A stretch of DNA of 64,000 nt, taken from positions 19,555-83,554 of the forward strand of contig NZ_WUYX01000028.1 of the NCBI RefSeq assembly GCF_009834785.1. Direction: 5' to 3'. The notes below the pieces were generated by a model. It saw nothing but the letters and a program-made list of their open reading frames with translations, searched no databases and was not told the origin of the DNA. The DNA comes from Natronorubrum halalkaliphilum. GTDB lineage: Archaea; Halobacteriota; Halobacteria; Halobacteriales; Natrialbaceae. The first letter of the stretch is position 1, and every line of letters begins with the position of its first letter. Position numbers and translations under genes: made by a program. Positions 35,007 to 43,856 of this stretch are shown here, piece by piece.

Positions 35007-36773
35007 ATGACATACACCCTATCGTTCAAACCGGCGATCGACCTGTACGGCCAGCACGACCCGAGCGCGGCGTTGTTCGACGATGGCAAGCTCCGCTTTG
35101 CGATCGAAGAAGAGCGGCTGACACGAGACAAGCACGCGGTCGACACCTTCCCCGAGCGGGCGATCCGGGCCTGCCTCGAGTACGAGGGCATCGAACTCGC
35201 CGACGTCGAGAAGATCGTCCTGCCGTACGATCCGAAACTCCGCTCGAAGATCGCCGGCCACTACCTCAAAAACACCGCGCAGCTCGATAGCCACCTGAGC
35301 AAGGTGACGCACCTGAAAAACGTCGCCAGAGATCAGCTTCTGGGTCGGTTCGCGCCGAATCGGATCGTCGAGTCCCGACTCGAGGAGATCGGCACGCCGG
35401 TGCCGCCGATCGAGAACCGCGCACACCACGAGTGCCACGCCGTGAGCGCGTTCCACCCGTCGCCGTTCGACGAGGCGCTCGTGTTGACCATCGACGCCAA
35501 AGGCGAGTACGACTCGACCGTCGTCTGGCACGCGACCCCAGACGGGCTCGAGCGCGTGCGGACGTACGAGCATCCCAACAGCTGGGGGCTGTTCTACGCC
35601 GCGATCACGAACTACCTCGGCTACCGGATGTTCAACGGCGAGGGGAAGGTGATGGGGCTCGCCCCCTACGGCGAGGCAAACGCAGAGATCGAACGGCGGC
35701 TCCGAACGCTCGTCGACACCGGCGTCGACTACGACGTGACCGAACTGACCGGGCGCTGGGGGACCGAACACGGCGTCGAGACGCTCGAGGAGCTGTTCGG
35801 TCGACCGGCCTCGGAGACGACCGACGAGTTCGACCAGTTCGAGACGGACCTTGCGTACGCCGCCCAGCGACTGCTCGAGGAGTCGATCTCGGAGCTGGTC
35901 GACGACTACGTCCGCCGTTTCGGCACGAGCAACGTCTGCCTGGCCGGCGGCGTCGTGCTCAACTGCAAGCTCAACAAGCAGGTTGCGGAGCGTCCCGGCG
36001 TCGACGACGTCTTCATCCAGCCGGTCGCCAACGACGCCGGCCTCGCGCTCGGCGGCGGCTGGATCGACCACCGGCCGACCGAGATCGAGCGGCTAACCGA
36101 CGTCTACTGGGGCTCCGCGTACGAGACCGACGAGATTCGGGCGCTCCTTGAGACGAACAAGATCGAGTACGCCGAGCCTGACGACCTCGAGCGTCGGGTC
36201 GCCGAACTGCTCGCGGACGGCGCGCTCGTCGGCTGGTTTCAGGGTCGGATGGAACTCGGGCCGCGGGCGCTGGGCAACCGGAGCATCCTCGCCGATCCGC
36301 GGAGCGAGGACTCCCGCGACCGGGTGAATCACTTCGTCAAACACCGCGAGGAATGGCGGCCGTTCGCCCCGTCGATGACCGAAGCGGCTGCCGAGGACTA
36401 CCTCGAGAACGCCCGGCCCAGTCCGTTCATGATCAACACGTTCGACGTGAAACCGGAGCGCCAGGACGACCTCGCCGCGGTGGTCCACCCCGCCGACGAC
36501 ACCACGCGGGCCCAGACGGTTCGGAAGGACCAGAACCCGCGCTACTACCGCCTGCTTCGCGAGTTCGAGGACGTGACCGGCGTTCCCGTCCTCCTCAACA
36601 CCTCGTTCAACGACCACGCCGAACCGATCGTTCGGACGCCGACCGAAGCGCTGAAGGACTTTTTCGGGATGGGGCTCGACGTGCTCGTCCTCGAGGATTG
36701 CCTCGTGACGAAACCCGGGTCGGAATACGGTCAGCAGTCGAAGGAAGTGGCGGAACCGATCGAGGCCGACTGA
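35007..36773 (+). CDS. NodU/CmcH-type carbamoyltransferase
   Basis: A 588-aa enzyme predicted to transfer a carbamoyl group from carbamoyl phosphate, via carbamoyl-adenylate, to a hydroxyl of a sugar or secondary metabolite. The Kae1-like N-terminal domain contains the metal motif AHHECHAVSAF near residue 138 and GEGKVMGLAPYGE near 212. The C-terminal domain has GRMELGPRALGNRSILADPR near 412 and PVLLNTSFNDHAEPIV near 530. It is 46 bases downstream of the phosphodiesterase, likely the same transcript. The substrate is unknown. Confidence 0.92.
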   Translation: MTYTLSFKPAIDLYGQHDPSAALFDDGKLRFAIEEERLTRDKHAVDTFPERAIRACLEYEGIELADVEKIVLPYDPKLRSKIAGHYLKNTAQLDSHLSKVTHLKNVARDQLLGRFAPNRIVESRLEEIGTPVPPIENRAHHECHAVSAFHPSPFDEALVLTIDAKGEYDSTVVWHATPDGLERVRTYEHPNSWGLFYAAITNYLGYRMFNGEGKVMGLAPYGEANAEIERRLRTLVDTGVDYDVTELTGRWGTEHGVETLEELFGRPASETTDEFDQFETDLAYAAQRLLEESISELVDDYVRRFGTSNVCLAGGVVLNCKLNKQVAERPGVDDVFIQPVANDAGLALGGGWIDHRPTEIERLTDVYWGSAYETDEIRALLETNKIEYAEPDDLERRVAELLADGALVGWFQGRMELGPRALGNRSILADPRSEDSRDRVNHFVKHREEWRPFAPSMTEAAAEDYLENARPSPFMINTFDVKPERQDDLAAVVHPADDTTRAQTVRKDQNPRYYRLLREFEDVTGVPVLLNTSFNDHAEPIVRTPTEALKDFFGMGLDVLVLEDCLVTKPGSEYGQQSKEVAEPIEAD

Positions 36774-36944
36774 CGGACGCGTCTGCGCCGCGGCGCTCGA
36801 GGGGTGGAGTCGCCACCGAAAGTCAGTGGTCCTCCGTCGCAAGATCGCGGTACGATCGGTGAAGGAATCGTTTCGTGACCGGAAGGCGACCTCCACGGGT
36901 CGCCGCGAGCGTACTGTTATGTGGCGGGAAAATGTCCGTTCCGT

Positions 36945-37316
36945 ATGACTCGTATTGCGCTTATCGCCCACGACGAGAAGAAGTCGGAACTGATCGAGTT
37001 CGTCCGGAGCCACGAGGAACAGTTACGCGAGTACGAGCTGATCGGGACCGGGACGACCGGGAAGCGGCTGATGGAGGCGACGGATCTCGAGGTCGAACGC
37101 AAGGAGTCGGGTCCGCTGGGCGGCGACCTGATGATCGGGTCGGAGGTCGCCGAAGGCGTTCTCGACGGGATCGTGTTCCTGCGAGATCCGCTGCGGGCCC
37201 AGCCCCACGAGCCCGACATCTCCGCACTGCTGCGGATCTGTGACGTCCACGACACCGCGCTGGCGACGAATCTGGCGTCAGCCGAATTCCTGATCGAAGG
37301 TCTCGCGGATCGATGA
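36945..37316 (+). CDS. mgsA: Methylglyoxal synthase
   Basis: A 123-aa cytoplasmic lyase converting dihydroxyacetone phosphate to methylglyoxal and phosphate. [13 protein letters not shown] at the start, the phosphate loop [13 protein letters not shown] (about 34-46) and the catalytic Asp in SGPLGGD (about 60-66) are the family signature. The ATG at 36945 is chosen over a GTG at 36921. The stop directly abuts the stop of the convergent UspA gene with no base between. Confidence 0.95.
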   Translation: MTRIALIAHDEKKSELIEFVRSHEEQLREYELIGTGTTGKRLMEATDLEVERKESGPLGGDLMIGSEVAEGVLDGIVFLRDPLRAQPHEPDISALLRICDVHDTALATNLASAEFLIEGLADR

Positions 37317-37766
37317 CTACCCGTCGATGTCGCTCAGGAGGACGTCCGGCCGAACGATGAACACGTCCGCGGGCGCTTCGTTGACGACGTACTTCGAGAC
37401 CGTCCCGAGGAGTTTCTCGGTGACGTCCGAGGCACCCGTCGACCCGATGACGATCAACTCGATGCCGTGGTCGTCGGTGTACTCCTCGATCACGGTTCGC
37501 GGAACGCCGGACTCGACCGTCACCTCGGTTTCGACGCCCGCCGTCGCCGCCTCCGCGTCGACGGCTTCGACGACGTCTTCTCCGGTGTCGAGTTCGTCCG
37601 TGAGTTTCTCCTCGAGGCCCGTCTGCGTCGGCTCGTCTCGCGTTCGTTCCGCGACGTAGAGGACGTGTAAGACGGCGTCGTGTCTGTCGGCCATGTCGAT
37701 CGCCCGTTCCGCGGCCAGATCCGCCGTGTCGCTCCCGTCGGTCGGCAAGAGAATTCGGTCGTACAT
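37317..37766 (-). CDS. Universal stress protein (UspA family), ATP-binding type
   Basis: A 149-aa single Usp domain. It starts MYDRILLPTDGSDTADLA. The full ATP-binding motif G-x2-G-x9-G-T (GSTGASDVTEKLLGT) is present near residues 112-126, unlike the UspA at 22909. It lies tail to tail with mgsA and head to tail upstream of the permease-Usp fusion gene, which it may assist. Confidence 0.93.
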   Translation of the reverse strand: MYDRILLPTDGSDTADLAAERAIDMADRHDAVLHVLYVAERTRDEPTQTGLEEKLTDELDTGEDVVEAVDAEAATAGVETEVTVESGVPRTVIEEYTDDHGIELIVIGSTGASDVTEKLLGTVSKYVVNEAPADVFIVRPDVLLSDIDG

Positions 37767-37884
37767 GGGTGGCGTGGGTCACTTTGTCGATCGACACAGT
37801 TCGGTCTTCGGCCGGAGTGTGACGTCCCGACTGAAGCGAAACATAGGCGTTCGGAGCTGGGTGCGAGTGAAACGTGCGTGGCGG

Positions 37885-40143
37885 TCAGTCGGCGAGGCGT
37901 TCGGCGACCGCTTCGCGGACCGATCGATTCGTGTCGTACGGTCCGCGAATCATAACGACGTTGTCCTTCGCGTGCGATTCGACCTTCTCGGCGATCGATC
38001 CGTACAGGATCTTCGAGACGCCGCTCTTTTCGGAGACGCCGGCTGAGACGGTGTCGTAGTCGCCGATGTTCTCCAGAATCGCCGACTGGATATCGTCCGC
38101 GATAATTACTTCGGAGTCGTAGGATCCGGGCTCGAGTCCGGCTTCCCTCGCGACCTCATCGATCATCGACTCGCCGACGTCGACCGGATCGATATCGTCG
38201 TCGTCAGTCGGCTGTTGGGCGTTCAACAGCGTCGGCTTCGTTCCCGAGAGTGTGGCGAACTCGGCCGCGCGCCGCGCGGCGATCGGCGCGTGTGGGCCGG
38301 GCCCGGCCAGTGCGACGGGCGAGCCGATCTCGCCCTTTTCAAGGTTCACGATCGATACTTCACACGGCGCTCGTTTCAGAACCGGATCGACGGTCGAGCC
38401 GAACACCTTCTCGCGATCTCGGTGTTGCCCTCGCCAGCCGAGGACGACGTGATCCGCGTTCTCCTCGTCCAGGACGGTAAGGATTGTTCGTCCGATATCG
38501 CGACCCACGATCGCTCGGGTCCGCAGGTCGACGTCCAGATCGGCGGCGGCTTCGCGAGCGCTGTCGAGCAACTGCCGTTGGGTCTCGATGCGTTCTTCCT
38601 CGAACTGGACGTTCTGCTCGAGGGCGGTCTGGTTCGGCACCTTGACGACATTGACCGCGACGATCTCCGGATCGGCCTCCCCGGGGTGCGTGTGTGCGTT
38701 GACGGCGGCGAGACGCAACAGGTTCTTCTGGGTTTCGGGGTTTGCGACCGGAACGACGACGCGATACCGTTCGGGTGAGCCGGTTTCTGTTGGCTCGCCG
38801 ACGATCGCTTCGCCCATGAGACTCTCGTCGATGTCGCGATACCGAACGTAGCCGAGGTACCACGCGGCGCCAAGCGCAACGATCCCGCAGCCGATCGCGA
38901 TGACGACGGGCGCCATCTGCGTGATGATCGCGACCGAGAGCACGATGCCGGCGATCGGAACGCCCGGGTAGAGCGGGCTCGGAATCTCGAACGCCGGATC
39001 GTACTCGTCGGGATCGGCCCGCCGGATTACGACGACGGAGACGTGGACGAGCGAGTAGGCGACGAGGAAGCTGAAGCTGGCGACCTCCGCCAGGAGTTCG
39101 ATGATCGCCCCGACCTGCAAGCCGGCGGCGATCAGGAGCGCGGTCACGGCGCCCGTGGCTACGACCGCTCGATGGGGCGTCCGAAATCGGCTGTGGGTCG
39201 CGTTCAGCCAGTCGTTCATCAGGTTATCCCGCCCCATCGCGAAGACGACCCGCGCGGCCGCGAGAATCGAGGAGTTCGAACTCGAGATCGCGGCGATCAC
39301 CGCGGCGGTGACGATCGCGACGACGCCCGCCGTTCCCATCGACACTTCCGCGACGTCCGAGACCGGAACCAGCGAGCCGCCGAGTTCGTCGAACGGAACG
39401 ATGCCCGTGCTGACGATCATGACGACGACGTAGAGCAGCGAGACCAATACCACCGAGAGGATCATGGTCAGCGGAATGTTCTTCCCCGGGTTCTCGACCT
39501 CTTCGGCGACCGTCGCGATGATCTCGAAGCCGAGGAACGTGACGAAGACCAGCCCCGTCGTCGCGATGATCCCGCTCACTCCCGTCGGGGCGAACGGCTC
39601 GAGGTTCGCCGAATCGACGTAGAAGAAGCCGACCGCGAGGTAGACGATAATCACGGCCGTTTCAGCGCCGATCATGACGTTCTGGAAGGTGCTCGACTCC
39701 TCGGTGCCGAGGTAGTTGACGCCGATGAGGAAGGCGAGGCCGAGCAGCCCCAGCAGGACGACGAACAGTCGCCCGTCGAGCAGCGCCACGGGTGCGACGA
39801 GATACTGCCCGAACCCGATCATATAAAAGGCGCTCGCGAACATCAGCCCGGTCCACATCCCCCAGCCGACGATGCTGCCGAAGAAACTGCCGAGCGCCCG
39901 GTTGACGTAGTGGTAGCTCCCGCCGGCGATCGGCATTCCGGTCGCCAGCTCCGACAGCGAGATCGCCGCGAGCAAGGCGACGACCCCCGCGAGGGCGAAG
40001 GAGAGCGAACTCGCTGGTCCGGCACCTTCGGCGGCGATTCCCGGCAGGATGAAGATTCCCGCACCGATCATCGTCCCGCCGCCCATCGTCATCGCCTCGG
40101 TAAAGCCGAGGTTGCGAGCGAGTTCGCCGTCCTCACCGCTCAC
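37885..40143 (-). CDS. APC-family amino acid permease fused to two Usp domains
   Basis: About 752 aa. The membrane part (residues 1-450) has about 12 TM segments with the APC signature MGGGTMIGAGIFILPG near residue 18. The C-terminal cytoplasmic part has two Usp-like domains, beginning YRVVVPVANPETQ (about 475) and SPVALAGPGPHAPIAARRAAEF (about 630). A GTG at 40143 is taken as start because upstream codons up to 40377 are Arg/Pro/Phe-rich shadow sequence. Transport of amino acids or polyamines is likely; the Usp domains suggest nucleotide or stress control. Divergent from the first antiporter operon. Confidence 0.88.
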   Translation of the reverse strand: MSGEDGELARNLGFTEAMTMGGGTMIGAGIFILPGIAAEGAGPASSLSFALAGVVALLAAISLSELATGMPIAGGSYHYVNRALGSFFGSIVGWGMWTGLMFASAFYMIGFGQYLVAPVALLDGRLFVVLLGLLGLAFLIGVNYLGTEESSTFQNVMIGAETAVIIVYLAVGFFYVDSANLEPFAPTGVSGIIATTGLVFVTFLGFEIIATVAEEVENPGKNIPLTMILSVVLVSLLYVVVMIVSTGIVPFDELGGSLVPVSDVAEVSMGTAGVVAIVTAAVIAAISSSNSSILAAARVVFAMGRDNLMNDWLNATHSRFRTPHRAVVATGAVTALLIAAGLQVGAIIELLAEVASFSFLVAYSLVHVSVVVIRRADPDEYDPAFEIPSPLYPGVPIAGIVLSVAIITQMAPVVIAIGCGIVALGAAWYLGYVRYRDIDESLMGEAIVGEPTETGSPERYRVVVPVANPETQKNLLRLAAVNAHTHPGEADPEIVAVNVVKVPNQTALEQNVQFEEERIETQRQLLDSAREAAADLDVDLRTRAIVGRDIGRTILTVLDEENADHVVLGWRGQHRDREKVFGSTVDPVLKRAPCEVSIVNLEKGEIGSPVALAGPGPHAPIAARRAAEFATLSGTKPTLLNAQQPTDDDDIDPVDVGESMIDEVAREAGLEPGSYDSEVIIADDIQSAILENIGDYDTVSAGVSEKSGVSKILYGSIAEKVESHAKDNVVMIRGPYDTNRSVREAVAERLAD

Positions 40144-40403
40144 GAGACACCCCTCTGGTTGATCCCGCCGGTAGAACGCGAACAGCCCGTCATAATTGAC
40201 GTTTACGGGCTCCGGATGAAAAGCCGACAGGCTTGCACAAGAAACAGGGAAAGACGGGTGAAACGGTGGTTCAGTACCGAATACCGTCACGACGACCGAC
40301 CGACTCGATCGGCGATTCAGCGGAGCCGACCGATCCGCTCGCTGAAACGGAAAGCAACGCATAAAGGTGGGATACACAAAGGGGAGGACGAACCGACTTT
40401 CTG

Positions 40404-42140
40404 ATGAGTGAAATCGCTCTCGCGGCCGACTTCGCCATTATCATCGTCGTCGCGACGACCGTCGGCATTATTGCCCGCCAGACGGGCCAGCCGACGATCA
40501 TCGCCTACATCCTTACGGGGCTGATCCTCGGGCCGGTAATGTTCGATATCGTCACCGAGGAAGGGCTGGTCGAGAGCATGGCCGAACTCGGTCTCGGATT
40601 CTTGCTCTTCTTGCTCGGGATGAAGATGCGGTTCGACGACATCCGCGAGATTCTGCGGCCCATCGTCAACATCGCGGTCTGGCAGACGATCCTCCAGACG
40701 GCACTCGCACTCGCGGTCGCCTGGGCGCTCGGATTCGATCCCACCGAGATCGTCATCATCGCGCTCGCGACCGTTTTCGGTGCGACGCCGATCATCGTCA
40801 AGATCCTCACCGACAAGGACGAGATCACGTCGCTGCCCGGGAAGATCGACGTCGGCGTGTTGATCGTCCAGGACATCTATCTGGTCGTCGTTCTCGCCCT
40901 GCTCGGGGCGGAGGAACTCGGCAGCGCGAGCGAAATCGCAACCACCCTCGGCGTCATCGCCGTGATGATGACCTTCATCGGCCTCTTCTCGGTTGCGTCC
41001 TCGAGATATCTGCTCCCGACGCTGTTTCGCCGAATCGCGGACAACAAGGACGTCTTCCTCGTCGTCGCCATCGCCTGGGCGTTCCTCTTTATCGCCGTCT
41101 CCGAACAGTTCGATCTCTCCCTCGAGGTCGGTGCCTTCCTCGCCGGCATCAGTCTCGCCCAGTTGCCCTACAGCAAGGAACTCGAGGATCGCATTACCCC
41201 GATTACGGACTTCTTTATCCTCATCTTCTTCGCCAGTATCGGGCTTCGGCTCGCGGCTGACGACCTGCTGGCGTACTGGCTCGAGGCCGTCATTGCCTCG
41301 GTCGTCATGATGGTCGGCAACTTCTGGATCATGTTCTATCTGATCGACCGGGAGGATTTCAGCGTCGAGACCTCCTTTCTGGGGGCGATCAACATGGTCC
41401 AGGTCAGCGAGTTCTCGCTGGTCGTCGGTGCACTCGCGGTCCAACAGGGATACATCGGAACCGATATCCTCGGCTATCTGAGCCTGATGGCGCTGTTGAC
41501 GATGAGCGTCTCGACGTACATTATCAACTACAACCACACACTCTACGCACAAACGCGGCCGTGGTTCAGCCGCTTCGAATCCGCGGACAAGAACGACGTC
41601 GACCTGGGAGAATACAACGACCACGCCATCGCGATCGGCTACGACGAGATCACCGAGCGAGTGCTTCCCGTCCTCGAGGACGAGTACGACGACGTGGTCA
41701 TTATCGACCGGCAGACGGATCACATCGACGCGCTCGAGGAGGAAGGACGATACGACTACATTTACGGCGACTTCCGTCACGGTGAGATCCGGAAGGCGGC
41801 GAATCTGAAGGGGGCGTCGTTCGTCCTGAGCTCGACCGTGCAGGCGGACGTGAACAGAGCCCTGTTGGAGGAAGTCGACGACGACGCGACGGTGTTCGTC
41901 GAGGCCGAGCGCATCGACGACGCGCGCGAGCTCTACGACCGCGGTGCGGCCTACGTCATCATGAGTACGTACCTGACCGCCGAGAAACTGAGCGAGTACG
42001 TCGAGCAGTACGTCACCGACCGCGAAGCGTTCCGGCGATTGATCGAACGTGATATCGAGCGGATCGTGGATCGGGACGGCGACGTCCCGGCCGATCGTGA
42101 GCGGCGGGCGACCGAGACGGGAGGTGAGGACGATGACTGA
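40404..42140 (+). CDS. CPA2 cation:proton antiporter, pair 1 first subunit
   Basis: A 578-aa KefB/KefC-like protein: about 12-13 TM segments (residues 1-385) and a TrkA-N-like cytoplasmic domain. RQTGQPTIIAYILTGLILGP is the family N-terminal motif. The ion-binding helix has LIVQDI, a Q-D arrangement. In the Rossmann-like domain the usual GxGxxG reads GYDEIT, so nucleotide binding is probably lost. The last eight bases ATGACTGA are also the start of the next gene. A paralogue with the same organisation lies at 45559-47313 on the other strand. Confidence 0.92.
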   Translation: MSEIALAADFAIIIVVATTVGIIARQTGQPTIIAYILTGLILGPVMFDIVTEEGLVESMAELGLGFLLFLLGMKMRFDDIREILRPIVNIAVWQTILQTALALAVAWALGFDPTEIVIIALATVFGATPIIVKILTDKDEITSLPGKIDVGVLIVQDIYLVVVLALLGAEELGSASEIATTLGVIAVMMTFIGLFSVASSRYLLPTLFRRIADNKDVFLVVAIAWAFLFIAVSEQFDLSLEVGAFLAGISLAQLPYSKELEDRITPITDFFILIFFASIGLRLAADDLLAYWLEAVIASVVMMVGNFWIMFYLIDREDFSVETSFLGAINMVQVSEFSLVVGALAVQQGYIGTDILGYLSLMALLTMSVSTYIINYNHTLYAQTRPWFSRFESADKNDVDLGEYNDHAIAIGYDEITERVLPVLEDEYDDVVIIDRQTDHIDALEEEGRYDYIYGDFRHGEIRKAANLKGASFVLSSTVQADVNRALLEEVDDDATVFVEAERIDDARELYDRGAAYVIMSTYLTAEKLSEYVEQYVTDREAFRRLIERDIERIVDRDGDVPADRERRATETGGEDDD

Positions 42141-43818
42141 CCTGATCACGGCCCTCGCGGTCGTTTTCATCACCGCCGGAGTGTTCCTGCTGATCGCGAA
42201 CCAGCTTTCGCTCTCGTCGATTCCGTTCTACCTCCTCGCGGGGCTGGTTATCTCCGCCGGAGGATTCGTCTCCGAACCGGAGCTGATCGAACTCGCTCAG
42301 TGGGGGATCGCGTTTCTCGTCTTCACCTTCGGCTTCCGCACGGACTTCAGCTCCGTCGAGTCGGTGATCAGGGACGCGGAGACCGCCGCCGTCACGCAGC
42401 TGCTCGTCGTCGGCCCGATCGCGTTCGGCGTGGCCCACCTGGTGTTCGGCTTCGGCCTCGAGAACGCCGTCTACTTCGCGATCGCGGCGACGCTGAGTTC
42501 GACGATCGTCGGCGCGCGCGAACTCGAGCAGGAAATTCGGAGCAACCTCGTCCACGGCCGACTCGCTTCGTCGGTCCACTTCTTCGACGACCTGCTGGCG
42601 ATCGGGCTCATCGTCATGCTCTCCGCCGAGCAGTACACGTCGACGCTCGTCACGTCCAAGATCGGCTACGGCGTGATCCTCCTGCTCGTCGCGTTTCTGG
42701 TCTACCGACACGGGTTCCCGCTGCTGGTTCGGCTCGCAAGCGGCTCGGACGAGCTCGTGATGATGGGCAGCATCTCGATTCTCATCGCGTTCATCGCCGG
42801 AGCCGAGTACGCCGGCGTCTCGATCGTCGTCGGCGCGTTCGCCGCCGGCATCGCGATCCGCGGGGACGACGTCTCCTCGCTCGGTGTCCGAAACGGGATC
42901 GCCTCCATTCGGGATTTTTTCGTCGCGATCTTCTTCGTCACCCTCGGCGCGCTCGTCGCCGTTCCCAGCCCCGGCGTCCTGCTCGTCGCGGCCACGCTCG
43001 CCGCGCTCGTCCTCTTCGTCAACCCGCTCGTGCTCATGCTCGCGTTCGTCTACGAGGGGTACGACGCCCGCACCGCGTTCCTCTCGAGTACGAGTCTCAA
43101 TCAGGTGAGCGAACTCTCGCTCGTCATCGCCATCCAGGCGCTGTTGCTCGGAAACATCTCCGAGACGTTGTTCGAGGCGATCATCCTCGCGGCCGCGGCG
43201 ACGATGATCCTGACCTCGGTCGCCCGCCGATACGAGGAACCCGTCTACCGCTCGCTCGTGGAGCGACTCGTCGCGGGCCGACAGACGCGAAAGATCGACG
43301 AGCGGAGCGCGGTCGCGGACGATCTCGAAGAGCACATTGTGGTCGTCGGCTACGGCCGACAGGGCCGACGGATCGTCGAAACCTGCGAGCGACTCGACCG
43401 CGAGTACGTCGTCATGGACAACGATCCCGTCCTCTGGGACGACATGCGCGCGGAGTGTCGCAACTACGTCTTCGGCGACGCCATGTCCACCTATCCGTGG
43501 GAGAAAGCCCGCGTCACGGAGGCCGAACTCGTCGTCTCGACGGTCGATCACCACCCCGTCTCGGAGGCGATCCTCGAGGTCGAGACAGACGCGGACGTGA
43601 TCCTCCGGTCTGAGACGTCAGGCGACGCGCGAGCGTTGCTCGATCGGGGGGCGACCTACGTGAGCGTGCCGAACGTGCTCGCGGGTGAACAGCTGATCGC
43701 GACCGTGTCGGAACTCACCGCCGGTGAGACGGACCTCGACGCGCTCGAGCGAGAGCAACTGCAGTACTTCCAGACGCTCGAGCGGTACGGACTCGCGACG
43801 CGCGAGGATCGCGTATAG
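42133..43818 (+). CDS. CPA2 cation:proton antiporter, pair 1 second subunit
   Basis: A 561-aa antiporter: membrane domain (1-385) and TrkA-N domain with an intact dinucleotide motif VVVGYGRQGRRIVE near residue 400. The ion-binding helix reads VHFFDDLLAIG, an Asp-Asp pair as in electrogenic Na+/H+ antiporters such as NapA, whereas its partners have Gln-Asp. The start (MTDLITALAVVF) overlaps the previous gene by eight bases, so translation is coupled and a heteromeric complex is plausible. Confidence 0.92.
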   Translation: MTDLITALAVVFITAGVFLLIANQLSLSSIPFYLLAGLVISAGGFVSEPELIELAQWGIAFLVFTFGFRTDFSSVESVIRDAETAAVTQLLVVGPIAFGVAHLVFGFGLENAVYFAIAATLSSTIVGARELEQEIRSNLVHGRLASSVHFFDDLLAIGLIVMLSAEQYTSTLVTSKIGYGVILLLVAFLVYRHGFPLLVRLASGSDELVMMGSISILIAFIAGAEYAGVSIVVGAFAAGIAIRGDDVSSLGVRNGIASIRDFFVAIFFVTLGALVAVPSPGVLLVAATLAALVLFVNPLVLMLAFVYEGYDARTAFLSSTSLNQVSELSLVIAIQALLLGNISETLFEAIILAAAATMILTSVARRYEEPVYRSLVERLVAGRQTRKIDERSAVADDLEEHIVVVGYGRQGRRIVETCERLDREYVVMDNDPVLWDDMRAECRNYVFGDAMSTYPWEKARVTEAELVVSTVDHHPVSEAILEVETDADVILRSETSGDARALLDRGATYVSVPNVLAGEQLIATVSELTAGETDLDALEREQLQYFQTLERYGLATREDRV

Positions 43819-43856
43819 TCCTCCCAACGGGAGGCAAATCAGAGCTCTCGGAGGTG

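Noticed and set aside
39043..40404. 453-aa open frame antisense to the APC permease
   Set aside because: Composition is dominated by Arg, Asp, Glu and His, with no domain; mirrors the membrane gene on the other strand.
42013..43554. 513-aa open frame antisense to the second antiporter gene
   Set aside because: Shadow frame over an identified CPA2 protein.
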